Below, piece by piece: positions 35,518-44,264 of a DNA stretch of 64,000 bases; within the stretch, counting starts at the first letter, position 1; each line of letters starts with the position of its first letter. The stretch covers positions 124,001-188,000 of the forward strand of contig NZ_FMZS01000006.1 of the NCBI RefSeq assembly GCF_900101265.1, given 5' to 3'. Origin of the DNA: Massilia sp. PDC64 (GTDB lineage Bacteria > Pseudomonadota > Gammaproteobacteria > Burkholderiales > Burkholderiaceae_D). The notes beneath the pieces were generated by a model. The model ran no database searches, had not been told where the DNA came from, and worked only from the letters and a program-made list of their open reading frames with translations. A program made the position numbers and the translations under genes.

Positions 35518-36807
35518 ATGGCCGACACGCTCACCATCCCCATCGACCAGGTCCAGATCGGCCTGTACATCCACCTGGACCTGAAATGGTTCCAGCACCC
35601 GTTCGCATTCAGCCATTTCAAGGTCAAGACCGAGGACCAGCTGCGCATCCTGCGCGGCCTGGGCCTGGCCACGGTGCGCGTCGATCCCGCGCTCAGCGAC
35701 GTGGCCGTGCCTGCACCGACAGCGGCGCCGACCAGGCCCGTCCCGGCGGCGCCCGTCCCGGTGTCGCCGGAGTCGCGTGCCGAGTCGCCGGTCATGGCGG
35801 CGAAACGGGAGATGATGGAGCGCATCCGCGAGCAGCGCGAGAACGCGGCGCGCATCGAGCAGGCGTTCGTGAACACGGCGCGCGCCATCCGCGACATCGA
35901 CCGTAACCTGTTTTCCCAGCCGGCCGAGACGATACGCGTGGCCGACAAGCTGATCGGCCAGATCACGGAGTCGATCCTGTCCGCGCCCGAACTGGCGATC
36001 AACCTGATGGGCGACAAGCTGGGCGGCGAGGAGATCTATGTCCATTCCCTCAACGTCACCATGCTGTCGATGATGATCGCGCGCGACATCAAGCTGCCGC
36101 ACGAAGTGGCGAGCCTGCTGGGCATGGGCGCGCTGTTCCACGACGTCGGGACGAAGAACATCCCGGACAAGGTGCTGAACAAGCTCGATGCGTACAACCA
36201 CGCCGAGCAGGCGCTGGTCGAAACGCATTGCCACGGCGGTTTCGAGATCGGCCAGAAGCTGGGTCTCGCGGCGCCGGCGCTGGCCATCATCCGCGACCAC
36301 CACGAGTTGTTCGACGGTAGCGGCTATCCGCGCCACCTGCAGGGGGAGGCGATCGGCGTCCTCGCCCGCATCGTCTCGATCGCGAACCATTACGACGAAT
36401 TGTGCAATCCGCGCAATCCGGCCGACTCGCTCACGCCGCACGAAGCGTTGTCGCTGATGTTCGCCAAGATGCGCAGCCGCTTCGATCCGAAGCTGCTGCA
36501 GGTGTTCATCCGCTGCCTGGGCGTGTACCCGCCGGGCACGATCGTCCAGCTGGCCAACGGCGTCGTCGGCATGTGCGTCAACGTCAACACCGCCAAGCCG
36601 ACCAGGCCGCAGGTCATGATCTACGAGGCCGACGTGCCGCGCGAGGAAGCGATCGTCGTCAACCTCGAGACGCAGCCCGACCTGAACATCGTGAAGTCGA
36701 TCCGCCCGTCCCAGGTGCCGAAGGACATCTACAACTACCTCAGCCCGCGCAAACGCGTCAGCTACTACTTCGACGCGAGCGACCCGGCGCGCAGGAGCCA
36801 GCCATGA
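35518..36807 (+). CDS. HD-GYP phosphodiesterase with DUF3391 domain
   Basis: Protein of 429 residues: N-terminal DUF3391 (IPIDQVQIGLYIHLDLKWFQ), a Pro/Ala-rich linker, and an HD-GYP domain with H208-D209 in HDVGTKNIPDKVLNK, the HH pair in DHHELFDGSGYP and GYP at 269-271. HD-GYP enzymes degrade c-di-GMP to GMP. The usual HDxGK lysine is threonine here, which may alter metal or phosphate handling; other metal ligands are present. ATG 35518 is preferred over the GTG at 35494. Its stop overlaps the histidine kinase start (ATGA). Confidence 0.9.
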   Translation: MADTLTIPIDQVQIGLYIHLDLKWFQHPFAFSHFKVKTEDQLRILRGLGLATVRVDPALSDVAVPAPTAAPTRPVPAAPVPVSPESRAESPVMAAKREMMERIREQRENAARIEQAFVNTARAIRDIDRNLFSQPAETIRVADKLIGQITESILSAPELAINLMGDKLGGEEIYVHSLNVTMLSMMIARDIKLPHEVASLLGMGALFHDVGTKNIPDKVLNKLDAYNHAEQALVETHCHGGFEIGQKLGLAAPALAIIRDHHELFDGSGYPRHLQGEAIGVLARIVSIANHYDELCNPRNPADSLTPHEALSLMFAKMRSRFDPKLLQVFIRCLGVYPPGTIVQLANGVVGMCVNVNTAKPTRPQVMIYEADVPREEAIVVNLETQPDLNIVKSIRPSQVPKDIYNYLSPRKRVSYYFDASDPARRSQP

Positions 36808-38480
36808 ACCTGCACCAGCTGATGGTCGACCACAGCCCGCACATGGTGATGCTGGTCGATCCGGCCGACCTGCGCATCCTCGTCGCCAACCGCATGGTCG
36901 AACAGATGCTCGGCTACGGCGCCGCGCAATTGCGCGACATGGTCATCACCGACATCGAAAGCTCGCTGCAGGACGTCTTCTATTGGGAGGACGTGCGCGG
37001 CGGCCAGTATCTCGACGTCGAGGCGCAGGAAGGCGAGTACCTGTGCGCCGACGCCTCCATGCTGACGGTGATGAAATCCGTGCGCGTGATCCAGGACGGC
37101 GACCGCCCGCTGCTGCTCGTGCGCGCCCAGGACTGCCGCCACGAGCGCCAGGTCGAAGCCCTGCTCGAGCAGACGCTGGCCCAGCTGCGCACGACGCTGG
37201 AATCCACCGCGGACGGCATCCTGGTGATCGACTGGCACGGCAAGATCACGAGCATGAACCGGCTGTTCTCGGCGATGTGGGAGATCCCGGCCGCGCTGCT
37301 GGAGGCCGGCGACGACGACGGCATCATCGAATACATCGCGGGCCAGGTGGAGCAGGGTGACCTGATCCGCGTCCGGCTGCGCCAGGTGGCCGATGCGACC
37401 GAGACGCAGGACCTGTTCCGCCTGAAGAACGGCCGCTTCTTCGAATGCCGCTCGCGCCCGCAGTTCCTGGGGGAGCACATCATCGGTCGCGTGTTCGGCT
37501 ACACCGACGTCACCGAGCGCCACCGGGCCGAGGAAGCGCTGCGCGAGTCGCGCGACCAGCTCGAATCGAAGGTGCGCGAACGCACCCGCGACCTGCAGGA
37601 GGCGAATGCGACGCTGGAAAAGGAAAAGGCGCGCCAGGCGGAACTGATCAAGAAGCTGGGCGAGGCCCAGAGCCAGTTGCTGCAATCGGAGAAGATGGCG
37701 TCGATCGGCGTGCTGGCGGCCGGCGTCGCGCACGAGATCAACAACCCGATCGGCTTCGTCAACTCGAACCTGGGCAGCCTGCAGCGGTATGCCCAGGGCA
37801 TGCTCCGGCTGCTCGACAGCTACGCGGCGCTGGAAGGGGCGTTCAGCCCCGAGGACCGCGCCGGGATCGCGCGGGTGAAGGAGGAAGTCGACGCCGAGTA
37901 CCTGCGCGAGGACCTGGAACCGCTGCTGCGCGAATCCCTCGACGGCATCGACCGCGTGCGCCGCATCGTGCAGGACATGAAGGATTTCTCGCACGTCGAC
38001 GGCGGCGACCTCCAGTACGCCGACCTCGAGGCGGGCCTGAACAGCACCTTGAACGTGGTCTGGAACGAGATCAAGTACAAGGCCGAGGTGACCAAGGAGT
38101 ACGGGAACATCCCGCAGATCGAGTGCTACCCGTCGCAGCTGAACCAGGTGTTCATGAACCTGCTGGTGAACGCGGCGCATGCGATCGAGAAGCACGGCCG
38201 CATCACCCTGCGCACGGGCCACGACGAGAAGCACGTGTGGGTCGAAGTGGAGGACACCGGCACCGGCATCCCCGAGGACCGGCTGGGGCGCATCTTCGAA
38301 CCCTTCTTCACGACCAAGCCGGTGGGCAAGGGCACCGGCCTCGGCCTGTCGCTGTCGTACGGCATCGTGCAGAAGCATGGCGGCCGCTTCGAGGTCCAGA
38401 GCGAAGTGGGCAAGGGCACCCTGTTCCGCGTCGTCCTGCCGCGGTTCTGGCCGGTGCCCGAGGCGAGCGTCGTCATTTAA
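36804..38480 (+). CDS. Soluble PAS histidine kinase, orphan
   Basis: Protein of 558 residues without transmembrane segments: PAS domains at about 1-115 and 130-250, a coiled coil (residues ~255-300), the phospho-acceptor H310 in GVAHEINNPIGF, and an ATPase domain with N-box NQVFMNLLVNAAHAI, G1 DTGTGIP, F-box FEPFFTTKP and G2 GTGLGLSLSYGIV. It belongs to the PAS/PAC kinase group with an extended H-to-ATPase linker. No response regulator gene is adjacent, so its partner is elsewhere. ATGA overlap with the HD-GYP gene indicates coupled translation and a shared c-di-GMP pathway. Confidence 0.92.
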   Translation: MNLHQLMVDHSPHMVMLVDPADLRILVANRMVEQMLGYGAAQLRDMVITDIESSLQDVFYWEDVRGGQYLDVEAQEGEYLCADASMLTVMKSVRVIQDGDRPLLLVRAQDCRHERQVEALLEQTLAQLRTTLESTADGILVIDWHGKITSMNRLFSAMWEIPAALLEAGDDDGIIEYIAGQVEQGDLIRVRLRQVADATETQDLFRLKNGRFFECRSRPQFLGEHIIGRVFGYTDVTERHRAEEALRESRDQLESKVRERTRDLQEANATLEKEKARQAELIKKLGEAQSQLLQSEKMASIGVLAAGVAHEINNPIGFVNSNLGSLQRYAQGMLRLLDSYAALEGAFSPEDRAGIARVKEEVDAEYLREDLEPLLRESLDGIDRVRRIVQDMKDFSHVDGGDLQYADLEAGLNSTLNVVWNEIKYKAEVTKEYGNIPQIECYPSQLNQVFMNLLVNAAHAIEKHGRITLRTGHDEKHVWVEVEDTGTGIPEDRLGRIFEPFFTTKPVGKGTGLGLSLSYGIVQKHGGRFEVQSEVGKGTLFRVVLPRFWPVPEASVVI

Positions 38481-38603
38481 CCGTCGCAGTTCCATATGCG
38501 CGAAATCTTTTAACGAAAACGGCATATCAAAACGTAAAAGCATTCGTTCCGCTTCGATGAAGGCGGCAGTAGCCTGTGCCCATCTCATCGACCCGGAACG
38601 ACC

Positions 38604-39179
38604 ATGACTGTTCTCCTGCTGGGCGGAAGCCCATCCTCTCCTTCGACGACATGGCGCCTGCAGCAACTGGTGGGCGAACGCCTGGCCGCGCTGGGCCATC
38701 GCACGGGCGCGCTGCAGGTGCGCGAGCTGCCCGCGCTGGCGCTGCTGCGCGCCGACGTCAGGGACCCCGCCATCGCGGACGCCGTCGCCCGCGTGCGCGA
38801 CGCCGATGCGATCGTCATCGGCACCCCCGTCTATAAAGCCTCCTTCAGCGGCGTGCTGAAGGCCTTCCTCGATCTGCTGCCGCAGGACGGCCTGGCGGAC
38901 AAGCTCGTGCTGCCGCTGGCCACCGGCGGCAGCCAGTCGCACATGCTGGCGCTGGACTACGCGCTGCGCCCCGTGCTCGCCTCGCTCGCGCCGCGCCACA
39001 TCCTGCCCAGCATCTTCGCGACGTCGGAGCAGTTGCCGTGGGATCCGGAGCTGGGCCTGCGCCCGGTGCCGGCCATCGCCGCGCGCATCGCCGCCGGCGT
39101 CGCCCAACTGCACGACGAATTGCAGTACGCGCTGCAGCGCCGGGCGGCCGCCGCGCAGGTGCTCGCCGTCGCCGCCTGA
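38604..39179 (+). CDS. ssuE: NADPH-dependent FMN reductase SsuE
   Basis: Flavin reductase of 191 residues providing FMNH2 to the alkanesulfonate monooxygenase SsuD. The flavodoxin-like start VLLLGGSPSSPSTTWRL and the FMN-binding segment IGTPVYKASFSGVLKAFLDLLP are typical. It opens the ssuEADCB series, expected to be induced by sulfur limitation. The upstream region (38481-38603) contains ATATGC and GCATAT about 22 nt apart as a possible regulatory inverted repeat, but no clear promoter. Confidence 0.92.
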   Translation: MTVLLLGGSPSSPSTTWRLQQLVGERLAALGHRTGALQVRELPALALLRADVRDPAIADAVARVRDADAIVIGTPVYKASFSGVLKAFLDLLPQDGLADKLVLPLATGGSQSHMLALDYALRPVLASLAPRHILPSIFATSEQLPWDPELGLRPVPAIAARIAAGVAQLHDELQYALQRRAAAAQVLAVAA

Positions 39180-39205
39180 CCATCACGATAATAAAAGGAT
39201 CCCCC

Positions 39206-40207
39206 ATGACTGATTCGTTCGATGCCGGTACGCGGCGCGGCCAGCGCCGCCGTACGCTCGGCCTGCTGTTCGCCGCCGCCGTGGCGGCACCTTTCGCCGA
39301 CCCCGGCAGGGCCCTGGCCGCGGGCGGGCCGCGCGAGGTGCGCATCGGCTACCAGAAATACGGCACCCTCACGCTGCTGAAAGGCCGCGGCACCCTGGAA
39401 AAGCGGCTCGCCGAAAAGAACATCGCGGTCAAGTGGACCGAGTTCCCGGCCGGCCCCGCGCTGCTCGAAGGCCTGAACGTGGGCAGCATCGACTTCGGCA
39501 CGGTCGGCGAAGCGCCGCCGATCTTCGCCCAGGCCGCGGGCGCGAACCTGGTCTACATCGGCAACGAGCCGCCGTCGCCGGACTCCGAGGCGATCGTCGT
39601 GCCGAAGACGTCCACCTTGCGCAGCGTGACGGAACTGAAAGGGAAGAAGGTTGCGCTCAACAAGGGTTCGAACGTGCACTACCTGCTCGTGAAGGCGCTG
39701 GAAAAGGCCGGCGTCGATTACCGCGAGATCCAGACCGTGTACCTGCCGCCGGCCGAGGCGCGCGCCGCGTTCGAGCGCGGCTCGGTGGACGCGTGGGTGA
39801 TCTGGGATCCGTTCCTTGCCGCGGCCGAGAAGCAGCTGGGCGCGCGCGTGCTCGCCTCTGGCCTCGGGCTCGCCGCCAATCACCAGTTCTACGTGGCCGC
39901 GCGCCCGTTCGCCGAACAGTATCCGGACGTCGTGCGCACCGTGATCGACGAACTGGCCAGGGTCGACGAGTGGGGCCGCACGCACCAGCAGGAAGTCGCG
40001 ACCATCCTCGCGGCGCAGACGGGCCTGCCCGTGGACGTCGTGGCCCTGGCGGCCCGGCGCTACGCATACGGCGTGCGCACGGTGACGCCGGACGTGCTGG
40101 CCGCCCAGCAGAAGATCGCGGACACGTTCCACAGCCTGAAGCTGATCCCGAAACCGATCGTCGTGCGCGACGCGCAGCCGCCAGCCAACCTGCTCGCGAA
40201 GGAGTAA
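39206..40207 (+). CDS. ssuA: Aliphatic sulfonate ABC transporter substrate-binding protein SsuA
   Basis: Periplasmic protein of 333 residues. The N-terminus has an Arg-rich region (RRGQRRRTLGLLF) before a hydrophobic stretch and ALAAGG, which could be a Tat-type signal. The mature part shows VRIGYQKYGTLTLLKGRGTL, KWTEFPAGPALLEGLN and AEARAAFERGSVDAWVIWDP. An AAAAGGA ribosome site precedes ATG 39206. It delivers sulfonates to SsuC/SsuB encoded downstream; the orphan SsuA-like protein at 15.4 kb is its paralogue. Confidence 0.93.
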   Translation: MTDSFDAGTRRGQRRRTLGLLFAAAVAAPFADPGRALAAGGPREVRIGYQKYGTLTLLKGRGTLEKRLAEKNIAVKWTEFPAGPALLEGLNVGSIDFGTVGEAPPIFAQAAGANLVYIGNEPPSPDSEAIVVPKTSTLRSVTELKGKKVALNKGSNVHYLLVKALEKAGVDYREIQTVYLPPAEARAAFERGSVDAWVIWDPFLAAAEKQLGARVLASGLGLAANHQFYVAARPFAEQYPDVVRTVIDELARVDEWGRTHQQEVATILAAQTGLPVDVVALAARRYAYGVRTVTPDVLAAQQKIADTFHSLKLIPKPIVVRDAQPPANLLAKE

Positions 40208-40210
40208 GCG

Positions 40211-41362
40211 ATGAGTACCCCGAACGTTTTCTGGTTCATCCCGACCCATGGCGACAGCCGCTATCTCGGCACCAGCAAGGGTGCCCGCCCCGTCGACGCC
40301 GATTACACGCGCCAGATCGCCGTGGCGGCCGACACGCTCGGCTACGACGGCGTGCTGCTGCCCACCGGCCGCTCGTGCGAGGATGCATGGGTCGTCGCCT
40401 CGTCGCTGATCCACGCCACGCGCAAGCTGAAATTCCTCGTCGCGATCCGTCCCGGCCTGTCGACGCCTGGCCTCTCGGTGCGCATGGCGTCGACGTTCGA
40501 CCGCCTGTCCAATGGCCGTCTCCTGATCAATGTCGTCACGGGCGGCGACCAGGCGGAGCTGGAAGCGGACGGCGTGTTTGCGGACCACGAGACGCGCTAC
40601 GAGATCTCGGATGAATTCATCCGCATCTGGCGCGCCGCGCTGGCCGGGGAGGGCGGCGACGACGGCTATCACTTCGCGGGCAAGCACCTGACGGTAAAGG
40701 GCGCGCGCACGCTCTATCCGCCCGTGCAGAAGCCGTATCCGCCGCTGTACTTCGGCGGCTCGTCGGAAGCGGCGCACGAACTGGCGGCCGAACAGATGGA
40801 CGTGTACCTGACGTGGGGCGAGCCGCCGGCCGCCGTGGCCGCGAAGATCGCTGACATCCGCGCGCGCGCCGCGCAGCATGGCCGGACGCTGAAATTCGGC
40901 ATCCGCCTGCACGTGATCGTGCGCGAGACGAACGAGGAAGCGTGGGCCGCGGCCGATAAACTCATCAGCCACCTGGACGACGCCACCATCGCCAAGGCGC
41001 AGGCCGCATTTGCGAAGATGGATTCGGTGGGCCAGCGCCGCATGGCCGCCCTGCACGGCGGCCGGCGCGACAAGCTGGAAGTGTCGCCGAACCTGTGGGC
41101 CGGCGTGGGCCTCGTGCGCGGCGGCGCGGGCACGGCGCTCGTCGGCGATCCGGAGACCGTGGCCGCGCGCATGCGCGAGTACCAGGACCTGGGCATCGAA
41201 ACGTTCATCCTGTCCGGCTACCCGCACCTGGAAGAGTCGTACCGCTTCGCGGAACTCGTGTTCCCGCTGCTCGGCAAAGGCAAGGAGCACGGCGAGCATT
41301 CCATTACCGGTCCGTTCGGCGAAGTGATGGCCGTCGACATCCTGCCGAAGAAGGTGGCGTGA
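40211..41362 (+). CDS. ssuD: FMNH2-dependent alkanesulfonate monooxygenase SsuD
   Basis: Luciferase-like enzyme of 383 residues that splits alkanesulfonates to aldehyde and sulfite. Family features are the start [15 protein letters not shown], the segment [13 protein letters not shown] and the sequence [12 protein letters not shown]. The gap to ssuA is 3 nt and its stop overlaps the ssuC ATG. It depends on SsuE for reduced flavin. The closely packed order ssuE-A-D-C-B is the canonical operon. Confidence 0.96.
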   Translation: MSTPNVFWFIPTHGDSRYLGTSKGARPVDADYTRQIAVAADTLGYDGVLLPTGRSCEDAWVVASSLIHATRKLKFLVAIRPGLSTPGLSVRMASTFDRLSNGRLLINVVTGGDQAELEADGVFADHETRYEISDEFIRIWRAALAGEGGDDGYHFAGKHLTVKGARTLYPPVQKPYPPLYFGGSSEAAHELAAEQMDVYLTWGEPPAAVAAKIADIRARAAQHGRTLKFGIRLHVIVRETNEEAWAAADKLISHLDDATIAKAQAAFAKMDSVGQRRMAALHGGRRDKLEVSPNLWAGVGLVRGGAGTALVGDPETVAARMREYQDLGIETFILSGYPHLEESYRFAELVFPLLGKGKEHGEHSITGPFGEVMAVDILPKKVA

Positions 41363-42180
41363 TGCAGCGCGCGGTGCAGACCCTCCCGGCGTCCGCGCAG
41401 CCGCGCGGCGCCGCGTCCCTCAAACGCCTGCTCGCGCCGCTGGCGCCGTGGGCGCTGCCGGTCTTCCTGATCGTCGCGTGGCAGGCCGCGTCGCGCACCG
41501 GGCTGCTGTCGACGCGCATCCTGCCCGAGCCGCTGGCCGTGGCGAAGGCGTTCGGCGACCTGGCCGTGTCTGGCGAGCTGTGGACGCACCTGCGCGTGAG
41601 CCTGTGGCGCGCGGCGGCCGGCTTCGGCCTCGGCGCCGCGCTGGGCCTCGCGCTGGGCCTCCTGAACGGCAGCAGCCGGCGCGCCGCCACCCTGCTCGAC
41701 ACGACGGTGCAGATGGTGCGCAACATCCCGGCGCTCGCGTTGATCCCGCTGGTGATCCTGTGGTTCGGCATCGACGAGGCGGCGAAACTGTTCCTGCTGT
41801 CCGTGGGTGTCTTCTTCCCCGTCTACCTGAACACCTTCCACGGCATCCGTTCCGTCGACGCGGGTCTCATCGAGATGGCGCGCAGCTACGGCCTGTCCGG
41901 CTGGGCCCTGTACCGCGACGTGATCCTGCCAGGCGCGCTGCCTTCGATCCTCGTGGGCGTGCGCTTTTCGCTGGGCCTCGTGTGGGTGCTCCTGATCGTC
42001 GCCGAAACCATTTCCGCGCAGGCCGGCATCGGCTACATGACGATGAATGCGCGCGAATTCCTGCAGACCGACGTGGTGCTGGTCGGCGTCCTGCTGTACG
42101 CCCTGCTGGGCAAGGCCGCCGACCTGGCGGCGCGCGGCCTGGAACGCCGCTTCCTGCGCTGGAATCCCGCTTACCGCTGA
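41362..42180 (+). CDS. ssuC: Aliphatic sulfonate ABC transporter permease SsuC
   Basis: Membrane protein of 272 residues with six predicted helices and the binding-protein-dependent transport motif around MARSYGLSGWALYRDVILPGALP (EAA loop, written here as its first and last parts). It pairs with SsuB and the SsuA proteins. The ATG overlaps the ssuD stop (TGATG). Confidence 0.95.
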   Translation: MQRAVQTLPASAQPRGAASLKRLLAPLAPWALPVFLIVAWQAASRTGLLSTRILPEPLAVAKAFGDLAVSGELWTHLRVSLWRAAAGFGLGAALGLALGLLNGSSRRAATLLDTTVQMVRNIPALALIPLVILWFGIDEAAKLFLLSVGVFFPVYLNTFHGIRSVDAGLIEMARSYGLSGWALYRDVILPGALPSILVGVRFSLGLVWVLLIVAETISAQAGIGYMTMNAREFLQTDVVLVGVLLYALLGKAADLAARGLERRFLRWNPAYR

Positions 42181-42186
42181 TCCTTC

Positions 42187-42927
42187 ATGCCAAAAGACAA
42201 TCAAGACACCCGGGCGGGCGCGCACCTCGACGTGCGCAGCCTCACCAAACGCTATGTCGGGCGCACCGTGCTCGATGCCGTCAACCTCAAGATCCAGCCG
42301 GGCGAATTCGTCGCCATCGTGGGCCGCAGCGGCTGCGGCAAGAGCACCTTGCTGCGCGCGATCGCAGGCCTGGAACTTCCCGACGCCGGCCAGGTCAAAA
42401 TCGGCGGTGGCGGGCAGAACCCTGAAGTGCGCATGATGTTCCAGGACGCACGCCTGCTGCCGTGGAAGACCGTGCTGCAGAACGTGGCACTGGGCCTGAA
42501 GGATGGCGCGGAGCGGGCCCGTGCGGCGCTGCAGAGCGTCGGCTTGCTGGATCGCGCGGACGACTGGCCGGCCGCGCTGTCCGGCGGCCAGCGCCAGCGT
42601 GTGGCCCTGGCGCGTGCGCTCGTGCACGAACCGCAGCTGTTGTTGCTGGACGAACCGCTGGGGGCGCTCGACGCCCTCACGCGCATCGAGATGCAGCAGT
42701 TGATCGAGTCGTTGTGGACGGCGCGCGGCTTCACGGCCGTGCTCGTCACGCACGATGTGCAGGAAGCCGTGGTGCTGGCCGATCGCATCCTGTTGATCGA
42801 GCAGGGGCGGCTGGCCCTCGACCTGGACGTCGGCCTGGCGCGGCCGCGCGCGCGGGGCAGCGTGGAGTTCGGTGCATTGGAGCAAAAAGTGCTGGATCGG
42901 GTGCTGCAGATCCATCCAGCTTCGTGA
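42187..42927 (+). CDS. ssuB: Aliphatic sulfonate ABC transporter ATP-binding protein SsuB
   Basis: ABC ATPase of 246 residues: Walker [11 protein letters not shown]-loop [11 protein letters not shown], signature [15 protein letters not shown] and Walker [13 protein letters not shown] with the following H-loop (VTHDV). Residues [16 protein letters not shown] are typical of the nitrate/sulfonate/taurine class. It is the last gene of the ssu operon, 6 nt after ssuC. It is the only ATPase in the window that could serve the orphan SsuA-like protein at 15.4 kb. Confidence 0.95.
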   Translation: MPKDNQDTRAGAHLDVRSLTKRYVGRTVLDAVNLKIQPGEFVAIVGRSGCGKSTLLRAIAGLELPDAGQVKIGGGGQNPEVRMMFQDARLLPWKTVLQNVALGLKDGAERARAALQSVGLLDRADDWPAALSGGQRQRVALARALVHEPQLLLLDEPLGALDALTRIEMQQLIESLWTARGFTAVLVTHDVQEAVVLADRILLIEQGRLALDLDVGLARPRARGSVEFGALEQKVLDRVLQIHPAS

Positions 42928-43045
42928 TTATTCGAGACGTTTGGTTCGACCAATTCTGCTCGTTTGTCACATCGAGCGGTTCCCCTTCATTGTATAAACG
43001 GAATTAAATTTACCAAAATTTGATGCACACAATACAATCGTTTGT

Positions 43046-43074
43046 TTGACAGTCGGAAATGATTTCATTAAGTT
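43046..43074 (+). promoter_or_regulatory. Promoter of the small orphan gene
   Basis: Perfect -35 TTGACA (43046-43051), 17-nt spacer, -10 TAAGTT (43069-43074), inside a conspicuously AT-rich stretch (about 42930-43130). A short hairpin AAGTCG/CGACTT (43079-43097) followed by TT would lie at the 5' end of the message. Confidence 0.6.
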
Positions 43075-43131
43075 CCACAAGTCGTTTATGGCGACTTTTC
43101 AATTTAGCAATGTCCAACAAAGGGAGGAATC

Positions 43132-43326
43132 ATGAGCGAACGCAGACACGAGCAGAAGGTCAAGGACGTTGGCGTCGATAACGATTACCTGTGCATCGAG
43201 CTATTGAGCGGTCTCCGCCTGATGGGTCCGTTGCGCACCAACCCGGTCTACCGGGACCCCGTCATGCCACCTGAAGCGCGTCCTCTGCCGAACGGCGATT
43301 TCAGGCACGCCGCTGTCGCCCCCTGA
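43132..43326 (+). CDS. Small hypothetical protein, 64 residues
   Basis: I do not recognise this protein. It begins MSERRHEQKVKDVGVDNDYL and ends in a Pro/Arg-rich part; there is no signal peptide, membrane segment or known motif. It is likely real because a strong AGGGAGGA ribosome site precedes the ATG and a good promoter lies upstream. Its codon usage is ordinary for the genome while the leader is AT-rich, a pattern seen for highly expressed or regulated small genes. It sits alone between ssuB and the EEP gene. Confidence 0.6.
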   Translation: MSERRHEQKVKDVGVDNDYLCIELLSGLRLMGPLRTNPVYRDPVMPPEARPLPNGDFRHAAVAP

Positions 43327-43415
43327 GCAGTCCCCAACGCCTTTCCTGGCCAGAAGCCGGGGAAGGCTCCCACCGGCGCACGATTGCGCTCTCCGCCCCG
43401 GAAAGGCACGGACTG

Positions 43416-43436
43416 ATGGGGTTACAATGTTCCCAT
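43416..43436 (+). promoter_or_regulatory. -10 box and short hairpin at the EEP gene start
   Basis: TACAAT (43423-43428) lies six bases before the ATG at 43435, and ATGGG/CCCAT (43416-43420 with 43432-43436) flank it, the right arm covering the start codon. It is the same arrangement as at nudB. Confidence 0.42.
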
Positions 43437-44262
43437 GAAAATCCGTGTTGCGACCTACAACATCCACAAGGGCGTCTCTTCCTTCCGTAGTACGCCGCGC
43501 GTGTTGGCGCTGAAAAAAGCCATCGGTGCCTTCGATGCGGACGTCGTGTTCCTACAGGAAGTGCAGGGGCGGCACGACCGCTACCAGGCCCGCTACGGCG
43601 AAAAGGTGCGCAGTCCCCATCACCATTGGCCCGACAAGGCCCAGCACGAATTCTTTGCGGGTGAAAACCTGCATGCCGCCTATGGCATGAATGCCGTGTA
43701 CGACCACGGCCATCATGGCAACGCCCTGCTGTCCGGTTTTCCCATCTCGAACCAGAACAACCACGACGTCTCCGACCACGCCTACGAACAGCGCGGCATC
43801 CTGCACTGCGTGCTGGAGACGCCGGCCGGCAACGTCCACTGCTACGTCGTGCACCTGGGCCTGTTCGAAGTCAGCCGCCGGCGCCAGACGGAGGCACTGG
43901 TCCAGTGCGTGCAGGACTCCGCGCGCGCGGACGAGCCCGTCATCATCGCCGGCGACTTCAACGACTGGCGCAATACCCTGAGCGATTGCCTGCGCCTGAA
44001 ACTGGGCGTCGTTGAGGTATTCGATGAACTGGAGCGGCCGGCGCGGCTGGGCGTCCGGATTGGTGATATCGTGCGCAATGCAGCCGGGCGCGAGAAACGC
44101 CTGGTGCCGGCGCGGACGTTTCCTGCCGCGCTGCCCTGGTTCCGGCTCGACCGGATCTATGTGCGCGGCTTCAAGGTCGAGCATGCCGAAGTGCTGCACG
44201 GCCCGCAATGGGCGCGCCTGTCGGACCACGCACCGATCGTGGCCAACCTGCAGCTGGCATAG
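43435..44262 (+). CDS. Endonuclease/exonuclease/phosphatase (EEP) family protein
   Basis: Protein of 275 residues of the DNase I-like EEP superfamily. Metal and catalytic motifs are visible: ATYNIHKG, LQEVQ, VVHLGLFE, AGDFNDW and SDHAPI. Genes of this type regularly precede cardiolipin synthase clsB and in that context are thought to act in phospholipid metabolism. The gap to clsB is 2 nt, so the two are one unit. Exact substrate (lipid phosphate or nucleic acid) is not shown by the sequence. Confidence 0.9.
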   Translation: MKIRVATYNIHKGVSSFRSTPRVLALKKAIGAFDADVVFLQEVQGRHDRYQARYGEKVRSPHHHWPDKAQHEFFAGENLHAAYGMNAVYDHGHHGNALLSGFPISNQNNHDVSDHAYEQRGILHCVLETPAGNVHCYVVHLGLFEVSRRRQTEALVQCVQDSARADEPVIIAGDFNDWRNTLSDCLRLKLGVVEVFDELERPARLGVRIGDIVRNAAGREKRLVPARTFPAALPWFRLDRIYVRGFKVEHAEVLHGPQWARLSDHAPIVANLQLA

Positions 44263-44264
44263 CG

